DNA of 64,000 nucleotides from Rhodopirellula bahusiensis (GTDB lineage Bacteria; Planctomycetota; Planctomycetia; Pirellulales; Pirellulaceae): positions 124,001-188,000 of the forward strand of contig NZ_NIZW01000008.1 in NCBI RefSeq assembly GCF_002727185.1, given 5' to 3'. The position numbers and the translations under genes are program-made. The notes beneath the pieces are model-generated. The model saw only the letters and a program-made list of their open reading frames with translations. It was not told where the DNA came from and searched no databases. This document shows positions 9,374-18,866 of this stretch, in pieces; positions within the stretch are counted from its first letter, which is position 1; each line of letters opens with the position of its first letter.

Positions 9374-9898
9374 ATGAAAACTCATCTACTCACGCTGGCC
9401 CTCGCTTGCACTACCTTCGTCGGCTGCTCGGAAAAAGACGTTCAAGTCTCTGAAGCGCCGGAATCATCCGAACCGATCGTGATGGATGAGTTGCCGCCGA
9501 TGATGGACATGGGCGGACATCCCGAACACGGACCACACGGCGGTGAACTGGTCGAACTCGGCAAAGAAGCGTTTCACATCGAAATGATGCACGGCACCGG
9601 TGCGGTGGCGCTCTATGTGCTCGATGGCTCCGCAACCAAAGCGGTCGCGATCGAAGCCGAAAAACTAACCGTCAGCCTGAAGCATGACGGCGAGGTGAAA
9701 TCGTTCGAGCTTCCCGCCGACCCGCAGGCCGAAGACGAATCCGGAAAATCTTCGCGTTTTACATCCACCAGCGCCGAGATGGACCAGTGGATGGAAGCCG
9801 GAGCCGAGGGAGCCGTCATCTTGCAGATCAACGGCAAGTCGTTCACAGGGAAGATTTCGCACGACCATGACCACGATCACGAAGGGCACAGCCATTAG
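9374..9898 (+). CDS. His-rich efflux-associated lipoprotein with GPHGG domain
   Basis: 174 residues from ATG 9374, the first Met giving a lipoprotein signal (LALACTTFVGC). The mature part has a Met/His patch (MMDMGGHPEHGPHGGELVEL), a small beta-rich domain (HIEMMHGTGAVALYVLDG) and ends in an HDHDHDHEGHSH tail. The N-terminal domain of the repeat protein at 37631 has the same layout (GPHGGSLKQTG... LKMFVYDRAGQPV), so the two probably share a metal-binding domain. It is the last gene before a strong terminator (9976-10025). Confidence 0.75.
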   Translation: MKTHLLTLALACTTFVGCSEKDVQVSEAPESSEPIVMDELPPMMDMGGHPEHGPHGGELVELGKEAFHIEMMHGTGAVALYVLDGSATKAVAIEAEKLTVSLKHDGEVKSFELPADPQAEDESGKSSRFTSTSAEMDQWMEAGAEGAVILQINGKSFTGKISHDHDHDHEGHSH

Positions 9899-9945
9899 GC
9901 AATAGGGAATAGGCGGCTCGGATTCTTCATTCCTCATTTCCCCAG
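9899..9945. repeat. Short or degenerate GGGAAT-type element (copy A3)
   Basis: Begins directly after the TAG stop of the lipoprotein gene: caatagggaatagg, then after 13 nt cattcctcatttcccc. It has the same word composition and orientation as copies A1 and A2 but is shorter. Confidence 0.55.
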
Positions 9946-9975
9946 TTGATTGCGGTGTGTCACCGTGATCGGCAA

Positions 9976-10025
9976 GGTTCCCGGCCTCGGATACGACTAG
10001 CCTCGCGAGGCCGGGAACCGCTTTT
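9976..10025 (+). terminator. Intrinsic terminator after the first efflux cluster
   Basis: A perfect 14-bp stem, GGTTCCCGGCCTCG (9976-9989) with CGAGGCCGGGAACC (10006-10019), is followed by GCTTTTTG. It separates the first efflux cluster from the second, whose adaptor starts at 10103. Confidence 0.85.
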
Positions 10026-10102
10026 TGAATTGCTTCTACTATTTTCGACGAAAAGGAATTCGATCGACACCATAAAAACCGTTACCCGAATTGTTTGCCA
10101 TC

Positions 10103-11632
10103 ATGAACAAGAAACTGTCTCCCAACTGGACCCTCATCGGAGCCTGCCTCGCATCTGCGGTGTTAACCGGTGGCGCTGTCTATTTTAGCGTCCCTTATTG
10201 GTCCAGTGGATCAGTGGCTCAGGAGCAGGACTCTACCGGTGAAGGCGATGGGCATGGTCATGAAGACGGAGAAGAAGAAGGTCACGAAGGGGAAGGTGAG
10301 GAAGCCGTTGTCTCGCTGCCAAAAGAAATGTGGGAAGCCTCGAAGTTGGAGGTTGAACCGGCCACGCGGCAAACCGTCAACATCCAAACGTGGGCAACTG
10401 GCAAGCTGACGCTCAATGAAGACCGCAGTGCCAACATCTATTCCATCACCGAAGGGCGGGCACATGAAGTCCCGGTGAACCTTGGCGACCGTGTCGAGGA
10501 AGGGCAGACCTTGGCGATTATTGACAGTCGTGAAGTCGGCACGGCAAAACTAGAACTGTACCAAGCTCGGTTGCAGCAAAAGTTTGCCAAACAAGCCAAT
10601 GATTTTTCCCAACAGGTGAAAACGAATGCCTTGCAGTTGATTGAGGCGCTCGACCGTAACGCGTCGGCCGAGGAGATCGAAAAGACACTTGGTGATAAGC
10701 CGATCGGAAAATATCGGGAACAATTGCTCGGCGCCTACACGACCCTTGTGCAGGCACAAGCAGATTTTGATCGGATCGAGCCCATTGCCAACACCGGTGC
10801 AATCGCTGGCAAACAACTGATCGAAGCCAGGGCGAATCTGAACACCGCGAAAGCAAGTTTCAATGCGGTTCTCGAACAACTGCGATTTGCCGTTCCGCAA
10901 GATGCCCTCGAGGCGGAGCAGGCGGTCCAACAAGCTCAACAAGCGGTTGAAGTCGCAAAGGCAAAACTGAATATCCTCGGTTACGAAGATGCCGAGCTTG
11001 AAGACATTCAGCCAGACCAAAAGGGGGGACACATCTCGCACTACGAAGTCGTCGCCCCCTTCGCGGGATCCATTATCGCCAAGAATGTGGTGCTGGCCGA
11101 ACGCGTTGGAACTGACACCGAGATGTTCCGCTTGGCCGATTTGTCAACCGTTTGGGTGCAAGCTGACATCTATCAAAAAGACCTGCCCGCGATCGCGCAG
11201 CTTGGTGACACGTTGACTTTTCGCGCACCGACGGCGAGCGATGGTTCACTGCACACGCACACCGCGAAGATTTTTTACCGTGGCGACGTGCTTGATCCAG
11301 ACACCCGGACGCTGCGTCTTCAGGCAGTTGCCGGCAACGAAGACCGGCACCTGAAGCCCGGAATGTTTGTCGAGATCGAAATACCGTCTCAGGATTCACA
11401 GAATATCCTGGCGATCCCCGAGTCGGCGATTCAAGAGATCGAGGATAAGAAGGTTGTTTTTGTTCAGCATAGTGAAACTGAGTTTCGTAAAGTGCCAGTT
11501 GTCACTGGGACATTGTCCGACGGCATCATCGAAATCCGCAAAGGATTGAAGGTTGGCGACAAAGTTGTCACCTCGGGCGGATTCGCATTGAAGTCGGAAC
11601 TGATGAAGGGAGAGATCGGCCACGGTCACTAA
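10103..11632 (+). CDS. CzcB/CusB-like RND adaptor protein
   Basis: 509 residues from ATG 10103; the in-frame TTG 10091 is less likely and no clear Shine-Dalgarno is seen. One N-terminal membrane segment (about 10-32) is followed by a Gly/Glu/His linker (about 46-70), then barrel-sandwich halves (TEGRAHEVPVNLGDRVEEGQ; HYEVVAPFAGSIIAKNVVLAERV), a long coiled-coil hairpin between them and a beta-barrel domain with LKPGMFVEIEIP, typical of the CzcB branch. It ends 6 nt before the CzcA-like pump and is certainly its partner. No TolC-like gene belongs to this pair; the duct at 1339 may serve it. Confidence 0.9.
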   Translation: MNKKLSPNWTLIGACLASAVLTGGAVYFSVPYWSSGSVAQEQDSTGEGDGHGHEDGEEEGHEGEGEEAVVSLPKEMWEASKLEVEPATRQTVNIQTWATGKLTLNEDRSANIYSITEGRAHEVPVNLGDRVEEGQTLAIIDSREVGTAKLELYQARLQQKFAKQANDFSQQVKTNALQLIEALDRNASAEEIEKTLGDKPIGKYREQLLGAYTTLVQAQADFDRIEPIANTGAIAGKQLIEARANLNTAKASFNAVLEQLRFAVPQDALEAEQAVQQAQQAVEVAKAKLNILGYEDAELEDIQPDQKGGHISHYEVVAPFAGSIIAKNVVLAERVGTDTEMFRLADLSTVWVQADIYQKDLPAIAQLGDTLTFRAPTASDGSLHTHTAKIFYRGDVLDPDTRTLRLQAVAGNEDRHLKPGMFVEIEIPSQDSQNILAIPESAIQEIEDKKVVFVQHSETEFRKVPVVTGTLSDGIIEIRKGLKVGDKVVTSGGFALKSELMKGEIGHGH

Positions 11633-11638
11633 TTCATC

Positions 11639-14600
11639 ATGATCAATCGCATCATTGACATCTCCCTGAACAATCGCATCGTCATCCTGCTGGGTGTCGT
11701 CTTGCTTGTCGTTGCCGGCATCTATTCGATGCTCCGGCTGCCAGTAGACGCGGTGCCTGACTTGACGAATGTGCAAGTCCAAGTACTGACCACTTCGCCG
11801 GCGCTCGGTCCGGTTGAAATGGAACAGTTTGTGACCTTCCCGGTCGAAACCGCGATGAGTGGCATTCCCAAGGTCACCGAGATTCGCAGTGTCACCCGCT
11901 TCGGCCTTTCCAATGTGACGGTGGTCTTCGAGGAAGGTACGGATATCTATTGGGCCAGGCAACTCGTCGGTGAAAGGTTGACCCAAGCACGCGCTGAAAT
12001 CCCTTCCGACATCGGCGTGCCCACCATGGGGCCGATCGCGACGGGCATGGGTGAGATTTACCAGTTCGAGGTTCGCGCCAAAGAGGGTTACGACTACAGC
12101 CTCCAAGATTTGCGAACGATACTCGACTGGAACGTTGCGTTTCAATTGCGCGGTGTTCCGGGCGTCATCGAAGTCAACACGTTCGGCGGTGAACTGAAAA
12201 CCTACGAGGTCCAAATCGACCCTAACGCGATGCTGAACTATGGCATCGCGTTGCAGCAGGTCTTCGATGCTTTGGACCGCAACAATGCCAACGCCGGTGG
12301 CGGGTACATCCAGCATTATGAAGAACAACGACTGATCCGCGCCGAGGGCTTGGTCGAATCACTCGATGATATCGCCAACATCGTTTTGGACAGCCGTGAG
12401 GATGGCACACCGATCCTCATTCGCGACATTGGCGAAGTGCAGTTTGCGCCGCTACTGCGACAAGGCTACGTCACGCGGGATGGACGTGGCGAAGCCGTCG
12501 TCGGAATTGTCATGATGCTGATCGGTGAGAATTCGCGGGTGGTCGTCGAGGACGTCAAGGCGGAAGTCGCCGAGATACAAAAGTCTCTACCCGAAGGTGT
12601 CTACATCGACCCATTCTACGACCGCACGGAGTTGGTCCAGCGAGCCGTCGATACGGTGGTGGAGAACGTCAGCGGCGGAGCGATCCTGGTCATCATCATG
12701 TTGTTCTTGCTCGTTGGCGACTGGCGGGCCGGTTTGATCGTCGCTTCGGCAATTCCGTTGTCGGCCTTGTTCACCTTCATGGCGATGAAATACTTCGGTG
12801 TATCGGCCAACCTGCTCAGCTTGGGCGCACTGGACTTCGGCATCATCGTCGATGGGTCCGTGGTGATGGTCGAGAACGTAATTCGACAGGTCGGATTGGC
12901 CAAGCAACGAAATCCCGATCTGCAAAAGGCACCGTTGAATGTATTCCGCGAAGCCAGCCATGAAGTTGCCCGACCGATCCTGTTCGCCGGTGCGATCGTG
13001 ATCATCGTGTTCATTCCGATCCTGTCGCTGCAAGGTATTGAGGGGAAGATGTTCGGCCCGATGGCGTTCAGCTTCATGTCGGCATTGGTCGGTGCGTTGA
13101 TCGTCTCTTTGACCGTGATGCCCGTGCTCGCGTCGTTGTTCTTGGCGCGTAAGTTCACGCAAAAAGACCCATTTTTGATTCGATGGGCCAAACGTGGATA
13201 CGAACCTCTGTTACGTCGCAGCATGAAGCATCCCGTGGCGATTGTCTGTATCGCAACCGCGTCGCTGGCAATCGGCATCTTGATCGCAAGCCGCTTTGGG
13301 GCTGAATTCGTTCCGAAGCTGGACGAAGGTGACATGGCGATTCAGGCCGTCCGGCTTCCGAGTGTTTCACTGGAACGTTCGATCGAGATGACCACGGACA
13401 TCGAACAAACCTTGCTGGACGAATTCGGCGAGGAGGTTAAATCGGTCGTGTCAAAAACCGGGCGTCCCGAGATTGCGACCGATCCGATGGGCGTTGAAGC
13501 GAGCGACATTTTTGTGATCATGAAACCGCGGGAGGAGTGGCGGTACGAAGACAAGCAGGAATTGATTTCTGCGATGAGCGAAGCGCTCAACAAACGCATC
13601 CCCGGAAACAACTTCAGCTTTACACAGCCGATCGAACTGCGTGTTCAGGAATTACTTTCGGGCGTCCGCAGTGACATCGGCATCAGTCTGTACGGTGACG
13701 ATCTTGAAACCCTACAAAGAATCGGCAACGAGATCGCGGGGGTTGTTTCCCAGGTCCCCGGCGCGGCAGATGTGCAGCCCGAGCAAACGGGAGGCTTGCC
13801 GTACATTCAAGTGAAGATTCTGCGTGACCAGATCGCTCGCTACGGCATCAATGCCGGCGACGTGCTCGACGCGGTCGCAACGATTGGCGGCAAAGATGCG
13901 GGCGAGGTTTTTGAAGGTCAAAAGCGGTTCCCGCTGATGGTCCGGCTGGCACCCAGGTATCGCGAGGATTTGGAGTCGCTCAAGAAGATACGCATCGCCG
14001 ATAAGAGCGGCCGACAAATCCCACTGGAGCAACTTGCCGAAATCACGGTTGGTCCGGGGATCGCCCAAATCAGTCGCGATGAAATCCAACGTCGGTTCCT
14101 GGTGCAGGTCAATGTGCGTGGTCGCGACCTGGCCAGTTTCGTGGGTGAAGCCCAAGCGGCAGTTGAATCGCAAGTTGAACTTCCACCGGGTTACCGAGTG
14201 ACTTGGGGCGGACAATTCAAGAACTTGCAGGACGCGGTCGGTCGACTGTCCATCGCTGTTCCTTTGGCGTTGTTTCTGATTGGATCACTACTCTACCTGA
14301 CGTTCAATTCAGTGAAATTGGCGTTGCTGATTTTCTTGAACGTGCCCATTGCCACCGTCGGCGGCATCTTGGCGTTATGGATACGCGACATGCCGTTCTC
14401 CATTTCTGCCGGCGTCGGTTTCATTGCCTTGTTTGGTATCGCGGTGATGAACGGTGTCGTTCTGATCGAACACATCCGCGCACTTCGAGAGCGCGGCCAG
14501 GGAATCGACGATTCTGTATTTACCGGTGCCGTCGATCGACTGCGTCCCGTCCTGATGACCGCGACCACGGACGCTCTTGGTTTCTTGCCGATGGCGTTCT

Positions 14601-14788
14601 CCACCAGTAGCGGTGCCGAAGTGCAACGACCGCTGGCGACTGTCGTCATCGGCGGGGTGATCACGTCTAGCCTACTAACCTTGATCGTCCTGCCGTCGAT
14701 CTACCATTGGTTCGAGCCGAAGGAAGAAGGCAACGAGGTTGACGAGGAAGTAACGAACAACGACCAATCTGAAGAGACAGCCTCCTAG
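11639..14788 (+). CDS. CzcA-type heavy-metal RND pump
   Basis: 1049 residues, the usual family length, with canonical 12-TM layout. TM4 carries DFGIIVDGSVVMVENV (about 398-413), the DFGxxxDG signature known from CzcA/CnrA-type pumps for divalent cations (Co, Zn, Cd, Ni). No extra membrane pair is present, unlike the pumps at 5427 and 33968. ATG 11639 follows the adaptor stop by 6 nt. It probably exports divalent metals from periplasm or cytoplasm by proton exchange. Confidence 0.94.
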   Translation: MINRIIDISLNNRIVILLGVVLLVVAGIYSMLRLPVDAVPDLTNVQVQVLTTSPALGPVEMEQFVTFPVETAMSGIPKVTEIRSVTRFGLSNVTVVFEEGTDIYWARQLVGERLTQARAEIPSDIGVPTMGPIATGMGEIYQFEVRAKEGYDYSLQDLRTILDWNVAFQLRGVPGVIEVNTFGGELKTYEVQIDPNAMLNYGIALQQVFDALDRNNANAGGGYIQHYEEQRLIRAEGLVESLDDIANIVLDSREDGTPILIRDIGEVQFAPLLRQGYVTRDGRGEAVVGIVMMLIGENSRVVVEDVKAEVAEIQKSLPEGVYIDPFYDRTELVQRAVDTVVENVSGGAILVIIMLFLLVGDWRAGLIVASAIPLSALFTFMAMKYFGVSANLLSLGALDFGIIVDGSVVMVENVIRQVGLAKQRNPDLQKAPLNVFREASHEVARPILFAGAIVIIVFIPILSLQGIEGKMFGPMAFSFMSALVGALIVSLTVMPVLASLFLARKFTQKDPFLIRWAKRGYEPLLRRSMKHPVAIVCIATASLAIGILIASRFGAEFVPKLDEGDMAIQAVRLPSVSLERSIEMTTDIEQTLLDEFGEEVKSVVSKTGRPEIATDPMGVEASDIFVIMKPREEWRYEDKQELISAMSEALNKRIPGNNFSFTQPIELRVQELLSGVRSDIGISLYGDDLETLQRIGNEIAGVVSQVPGAADVQPEQTGGLPYIQVKILRDQIARYGINAGDVLDAVATIGGKDAGEVFEGQKRFPLMVRLAPRYREDLESLKKIRIADKSGRQIPLEQLAEITVGPGIAQISRDEIQRRFLVQVNVRGRDLASFVGEAQAAVESQVELPPGYRVTWGGQFKNLQDAVGRLSIAVPLALFLIGSLLYLTFNSVKLALLIFLNVPIATVGGILALWIRDMPFSISAGVGFIALFGIAVMNGVVLIEHIRALRERGQGIDDSVFTGAVDRLRPVLMTATTDALGFLPMAFSTSSGAEVQRPLATVVIGGVITSSLLTLIVLPSIYHWFEPKEEGNEVDEEVTNNDQSEETAS

Positions 14789-14798
14789 AGCCCAATCC

Positions 14799-15560
14799 AT
14801 GCCCCTCATTGAAGAATTTGAACGATCAGGAATTTGGCTATTCCGCTGGCGTAGCTACCTTCCATTCGTGTTCCTACCGCTAATTTTTGTTGCTGCCGTA
14901 CGCTACCCAGTGATCGAGGCCCATCCGAATCTGCATCTGGCTTGGGGCATTTTCAGCGTGGGAGTTTCGTTGCTTGGTTTGTTCGTGCGCTGTCATACGG
15001 TCGGACATGCCGCCGACGGCACGTCGGGACGAAACACGAAGCAGCAGATCGCCGAATCGCTGAATACGTCTGGATTCTACTCGGTGCTGCGACACCCGCT
15101 GTATCTAGGCAACTTCCTGGTTGCCTTGGGGATCGTGCTGCATTCCCTGGCACCTTGGCTCGTCGCAATCTACGTGATGTCGTTCGCATTGTATTACGAG
15201 CGGATCATGTTCACGGAAGAAGCATTTCTTCGGCAGAAGTTTGGAAGCGATTTCATTCGATGGTCGAGCAGAACACCGGCATTCATTCCGCGACTCAAGC
15301 GGTGGCGGAGCGCGGAACTGCCCATGAATTGGCCCAAGGTGATCCGCGCCGAATCAGCCGCCGTTGCCGTCATTGCTGTAGCCTTTCCGGGCGTGGAACT
15401 GCTCATGCACCGAGTCCAGCAGGGCAAAGTCGCCGTTGAAACCTCGTGGTATTTCATTTTCGCTGCGGGTGTAGTGTTGTACGGTATCGCCCGCTACATG
15501 AAACGCCGGTATCGACGATACAACTCACGCAAGCTCGGACCACGGGAGGCGATAACGTGA
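14799..15560 (+). CDS. ICMT/PEMT-like membrane methyltransferase
   Basis: 253 residues with about five or six membrane helices. The central motif SGFYSVLRHPLYLGNFLVALG followed by YYERIMFTEEAFLRQKFG...W matches the isoprenylcysteine carboxyl methyltransferase/phospholipid N-methyltransferase fold, in which RHPxYxG and a C-terminal Glu bind S-adenosylmethionine. The gene lies 10 nt after the CzcA-like pump and is probably co-transcribed. Members of this family often sit beside czc genes, but the bacterial substrate is not known from sequence. Confidence 0.82.
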   Translation: MPLIEEFERSGIWLFRWRSYLPFVFLPLIFVAAVRYPVIEAHPNLHLAWGIFSVGVSLLGLFVRCHTVGHAADGTSGRNTKQQIAESLNTSGFYSVLRHPLYLGNFLVALGIVLHSLAPWLVAIYVMSFALYYERIMFTEEAFLRQKFGSDFIRWSSRTPAFIPRLKRWRSAELPMNWPKVIRAESAAVAVIAVAFPGVELLMHRVQQGKVAVETSWYFIFAAGVVLYGIARYMKRRYRRYNSRKLGPREAIT

Positions 15561-15580
15561 TTGAAATGCAAACCCAAAGA

Positions 15581-15618
15581 AATTGGGAAGCAGACGAACG
15601 ACGCCCGCTTCCCATTCT
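15581..15618. terminator. Hairpin between convergent genes, possible bidirectional terminator
   Basis: AATTGGGAAGC (15581-15591) pairs with GCTTCCCATT (15607-15616) around a 15-nt loop. It lies between the + strand methyltransferase stop and the end of the - strand gene at 15659. The GGGAAG/CTTCCC arms resemble the GGGAAT repeat family, so it may be a decayed copy. Confidence 0.45.
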
Positions 15619-15658
15619 CACATTCTCAGTCGGCAATCTTCAATCGACAGTATTCAAC

Positions 15659-16030
15659 CTAGTGGTGTCCGCCGACGCCGAGGTGCAGGCGCCCGACATC
15701 AAGATGGACACCGCCGTGACCACGGTAGGCTGGTTGGTACGAACGATAACTCGGGGCGTAGTGACTGCCGTAAGCCGAACCGTAAGAGGGAGTCGCGTTG
15801 TAGCGGCGCGCGATTCCGTGCCCAGTAATTGCGTGCCCACCGTAGTAACCTCGGCCACCGGTGTAGCCGTGTCCGTAACTGGAGTGGCCTCCGCCATGAC
15901 CCACGTAGCCGTGGCCGCCGTTGTAGACGTGACCACCGCCGTGATGCACGTCAGCAGCGCTCGCTTCGGCAGATGGAATCAGGAATGTCAGGGCGGCACC
16001 CGCGAAGGCGATCATCAAAAAGCGTTTCAT
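15659..16030 (-). CDS. Secreted Gly/His/Tyr-rich protein
   Basis: 123 residues with a clear signal peptide (MKRFLMIAFAGAALTFLIPSAEASA). The mature protein is low-complexity: Gly-His-Gly and Gly-Tyr units (GGGHVYNGGHGYVGHGGGH), ending VGRLHLGVGGHH. Composition suggests surface metal binding, like the His-rich protein at 438 but without its THxD repeats. It is convergent with the methyltransferase and divergent from the Cys-rich gene at 16234. Confidence 0.7.
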   Translation of the reverse strand: MKRFLMIAFAGAALTFLIPSAEASAADVHHGGGHVYNGGHGYVGHGGGHSSYGHGYTGGRGYYGGHAITGHGIARRYNATPSYGSAYGSHYAPSYRSYQPAYRGHGGVHLDVGRLHLGVGGHH

Positions 16031-16233
16031 GGTTCAAATCCGTTAGGAGGAGAGGGGAGGGAACGCTTGTTTGATAACGCAGGTGGCGTGCCAAAGCGTG
16101 ATACCTCGCTAAAACACGGTCTTTATGCGTTTTTCGGCAGAACCAACCTGACGAAGTGTATTCAATGTGATCTACGAGTGCCGTCATTTTGGTGTCATCC
16201 TTTCGCGTCTTTGTGCCCAAGGGTGGTGATCCG

Positions 16234-16683
16234 ATGAGCGGACAAGGCAATGTTCGGCGGGCGCGAAGCGGACGGATGCTCCATGGAATCGTGGTGTGTC
16301 TAACCGTCACGATGGTTCTCGCTACGGCGCTGACTAGTCCCCTGTGCCATTGCCGGTGTGATGACATACCAGTTGCCGCTACAGGATGTTGCCAATCCAC
16401 TTTGACCGCGACGTGCTGCGGTTGCCACTGCCTGACGTCGACGACGGTGAATGTTGAGAGGTCGACACCTTGCGTCCCATGTTCCTGCTGTCACAACAGT
16501 TCGCCCGTTTATGCAGAGTCCGTCGCATCGCTGAGACCAGTTGAGCCACCAGCGCAATACTTTCGTTTGCCGCCCAGGCAACGCGTGACAGTTGTCTTGT
16601 CTCGCCAACCGAAGCAACGCAATGCGTTCCGGTTTGAAACATCCCCGAAGCTGTGTTCGCGGCTGTGTCGTTTTTTGATCTGA
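16234..16683 (+). CDS. Secreted Cys-rich protein (efflux/stress-linked family)
   Basis: 149 residues from ATG 16234; ATG 16276 is an alternative that starts just before the hydrophobic segment. A signal or membrane segment (LHGIVVCLTVTMVLATALTS) precedes dense Cys motifs (CHCRCDD, GCC, CCGCHC, CVPCSCC). The second half is Pro/Arg-rich with few Cys and the tail reads LCSRLCRFLI. It belongs with the other small Cys-rich proteins of the window by layout and tail, though overall similarity is low. It precedes the CsrA-fusion operon by 105 nt and may lead it. Confidence 0.6.
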   Translation: MSGQGNVRRARSGRMLHGIVVCLTVTMVLATALTSPLCHCRCDDIPVAATGCCQSTLTATCCGCHCLTSTTVNVERSTPCVPCSCCHNSSPVYAESVASLRPVEPPAQYFRLPPRQRVTVVLSRQPKQRNAFRFETSPKLCSRLCRFLI

Positions 16684-16788
16684 GTGACCCGCTCGATTGA
16701 GAAACTCGTCACGTCGCCCGGAATTGATTCCGGCATCACAACATTCACGGCGGAATGGTCCCGCCAACGCTTCAAGGATTTTCAAACC

Positions 16789-17400
16789 ATGTTGGTACTT
16801 TCCAGAAAAATCGGTCAGTCGATCTGTTTGCCCGGTTCCGATACAACAATCACCATCGCTAAAGCGACTCGCAATCGCGTGAGTTTAGCGATCGACGCCC
16901 CTCGCGAGATTGCGGTTTCGCGAGGCGAGCTTTCGTCGCCCGACGATGAAGATACGGTCGTCGAAGAAGACATCGCCACTTTATGGCGCCCGAAGCCCAA
17001 GTCGCGTGCAGCGCAGACCGCTCCAACGCGTGCATGCACGCCTGAACCTGCGAATATCCTGGTGGCCATCACCAATGCCGATGAGCGCCGTCGCTATGCC
17101 GACGCCTTTCGCTCGGCGGGTTACCGTGCAAGCGAGGCGACCGATGGATTGTCATGTTTGTCAGCACTTCGATCGGACCTGTTCGACATGTTGGTCATCG
17201 ACCAACACTTGATATGGGGCAGCGGAGACGGGGTCATTGAGGTCATGCACCACGACACGTCGATGGAGCAGATTCCCGTGGTGCTGCTGAATTTTCCTTC
17301 GCCAAACGAATCAACTGGGCGTGACCCCAACGGCCAGCGAGAGTTGCGTTGCGACGAGGTTGTTTACATCGTGCAACGACGTCTTGCTGGAAGCGTTTGA
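16789..17400 (+). CDS. CsrA domain fused to a receiver-like domain
   Basis: 203 residues from ATG 16789 (AAGGA at 16774-16778). Residues 1-48 (MLVLSRKIGQSICL... VSLAIDAPREIAVSRGEL) are a full CsrA RNA-binding domain. After a basic linker, residues from about 88 to 185 resemble a response-regulator receiver: ILVAITNADERRR, D138 in MLVIDQHL, PVVLLNF. The acidic pair after beta-1 is replaced (TNAD) and the conserved Thr and Lys are missing, so phosphorylation may be lost. Receivers fused to CsrA are unusual. It starts the packed stress operon, and its stop overlaps the next start by one base. Confidence 0.85.
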   Translation: MLVLSRKIGQSICLPGSDTTITIAKATRNRVSLAIDAPREIAVSRGELSSPDDEDTVVEEDIATLWRPKPKSRAAQTAPTRACTPEPANILVAITNADERRRYADAFRSAGYRASEATDGLSCLSALRSDLFDMLVIDQHLIWGSGDGVIEVMHHDTSMEQIPVVLLNFPSPNESTGRDPNGQRELRCDEVVYIVQRRLAGSV

Positions 17401-18866
17401 TGACTGACAACACGACCAAAGATCGCCGCCGCTCTTATCCGACGGTGACGCTGTTGTTGTTGGCTGTCAACGTGCCGCTGGCCGTTCTCGTCGCACTCCT
17501 GCTGGTGACTGATTACCGGCGGGAGATGCGGCGTGCGACGGATGCCCGGAGCATCACGCTTAGTGATGAAGCAAGCGTGATTGGCAACGCGTTGTTGCGT
17601 TTAAGTGAACCCGATGACGCCGTAGCCATCACGACGTTTCTTGAAAGCACTTGCGCAGAAACCGCTGGACCGAATACGCCGGGACACTGGATCGACGTGC
17701 GGTGGAATGGCAAGCGACTGCACACCCATACTGGCCCTGACAGCGAACAGAATACTGCCCCGGAGATCGGTCGGGTACAAGACGCGATCGTCGGTCGATT
17801 CTCGTCTGGTGACTTGCGAGTTGCTGTAACCGAACGGGCCGCTGAGATTCGACGCAGTGCGAGAGGGGAAACACTCATGCACCTCAGCGGCATCCTGGGG
17901 CTGGCATCACTCGCGGCCATCATCGTTGATGTCGTCTTGGTCCGGCTAATCGCCAACCCCACAAAGCGACTGACCGAAACGGTTGAGCAACTCCAGTCAA
18001 TCCAATTCGAGATGGAACCGCTTTCGTTTCGCAGCCGTGAACTGAACGACCTGAGTTTTCAGATTGCCCAGATGGCGGAATCGCTGCGCCATGCGGAAGC
18101 CGACCGAAGCGGTGCGATGAGACGTGCTCGTGACATTCAAAACCACCTGCTGCCGCGGCGTATTTGTGTTCCCGGGCTAGCGTTCGCAACTCATTTCCAG
18201 CCGGCCGAAGATGTTGCCGGCGATATCTACGGGGTGATGCCGATGCGAGACAAGTCGTGGTTGATCTACATCGCGGATTTGGTCGGCCACGGCATTCCCG
18301 CTGCGATCAGCGCGGCGGTTTTGAAGATGGTTATCGACTCGGCCGCCAATGGGACGACCGACCCGGGCCACATCATGAATCGCGTCAATCGGATACTGCC
18401 GCGATACCTCTCTGACAGTGAATTTGCGACCGCGGCAATCCTGCGCTGGAATCCTGAAAAGGCTGAACTGTCTTGCGCCAGTGCGGGGCATGAACCGATT
18501 TTGCTGAGGACGCAGCAACGTTTGGTCACACTCAGCGCGACTGGCATTCCGCTGGGCATCGACCCTTCGGCTTGTTGGACAACGAGCCATCACAACTTGG
18601 TTCCCGGCGACCGACTGCTCTTGGCCACCGACGGGGTTGCGGAAACGCACAGCCCCGAAGACCGACAGTTCGGCCGATCACGACTGGCGGAAATGTTTAG
18701 CAACAGCCACTCGCGTGACATCGAAGACTTTGCCGCTCATTTGGATTTGGAAATTGCGTTACATCGAGCCACCGCGCCGATTGAGGACGATGTCACCTTC
18801 TTGATCGCCGAATGCCGCCGCATCGACGCAAACCAGCAACATTGTCCGGAGAAGACTCAGACATGA
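17400..18866 (+). CDS. Membrane-bound PP2C/SpoIIE-type serine phosphatase with periplasmic sensor
   Basis: 488 residues. Two membrane helices (about 12-37 and 161-185) flank a periplasmic domain containing TPGHWIDVRWNG, followed by a degenerate HAMP-like segment and helix, then a SpoIIE/RsbU phosphatase domain (ARDIQNHLLP; AGDIYGVMP; YIADLVGHGIPAAI; CASAGHEPILL; LATDGVAET; DDVTFLIAE), with the metal-binding Asp residues present. Such enzymes dephosphorylate anti-sigma-factor antagonists or similar switches in response to stress. A paralogue of the same design is at 41951. ATG 17400 overlaps the previous TGA, and its own end overlaps the BON gene (ATGA). Confidence 0.88.
   Translation: MTDNTTKDRRRSYPTVTLLLLAVNVPLAVLVALLLVTDYRREMRRATDARSITLSDEASVIGNALLRLSEPDDAVAITTFLESTCAETAGPNTPGHWIDVRWNGKRLHTHTGPDSEQNTAPEIGRVQDAIVGRFSSGDLRVAVTERAAEIRRSARGETLMHLSGILGLASLAAIIVDVVLVRLIANPTKRLTETVEQLQSIQFEMEPLSFRSRELNDLSFQIAQMAESLRHAEADRSGAMRRARDIQNHLLPRRICVPGLAFATHFQPAEDVAGDIYGVMPMRDKSWLIYIADLVGHGIPAAISAAVLKMVIDSAANGTTDPGHIMNRVNRILPRYLSDSEFATAAILRWNPEKAELSCASAGHEPILLRTQQRLVTLSATGIPLGIDPSACWTTSHHNLVPGDRLLLATDGVAETHSPEDRQFGRSRLAEMFSNSHSRDIEDFAAHLDLEIALHRATAPIEDDVTFLIAECRRIDANQQHCPEKTQT

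Noticed and set aside
3627-9945. CRISPR-like short repeats
   Set aside because: Units are 7-nt tandem words with complementary halves, not identical repeats with unique spacers; no cas genes.
11396-12328. 310-residue - strand frame
   Set aside because: Antisense to the adaptor end and CzcA-like pump; Asp/His/Val-rich shadow composition.
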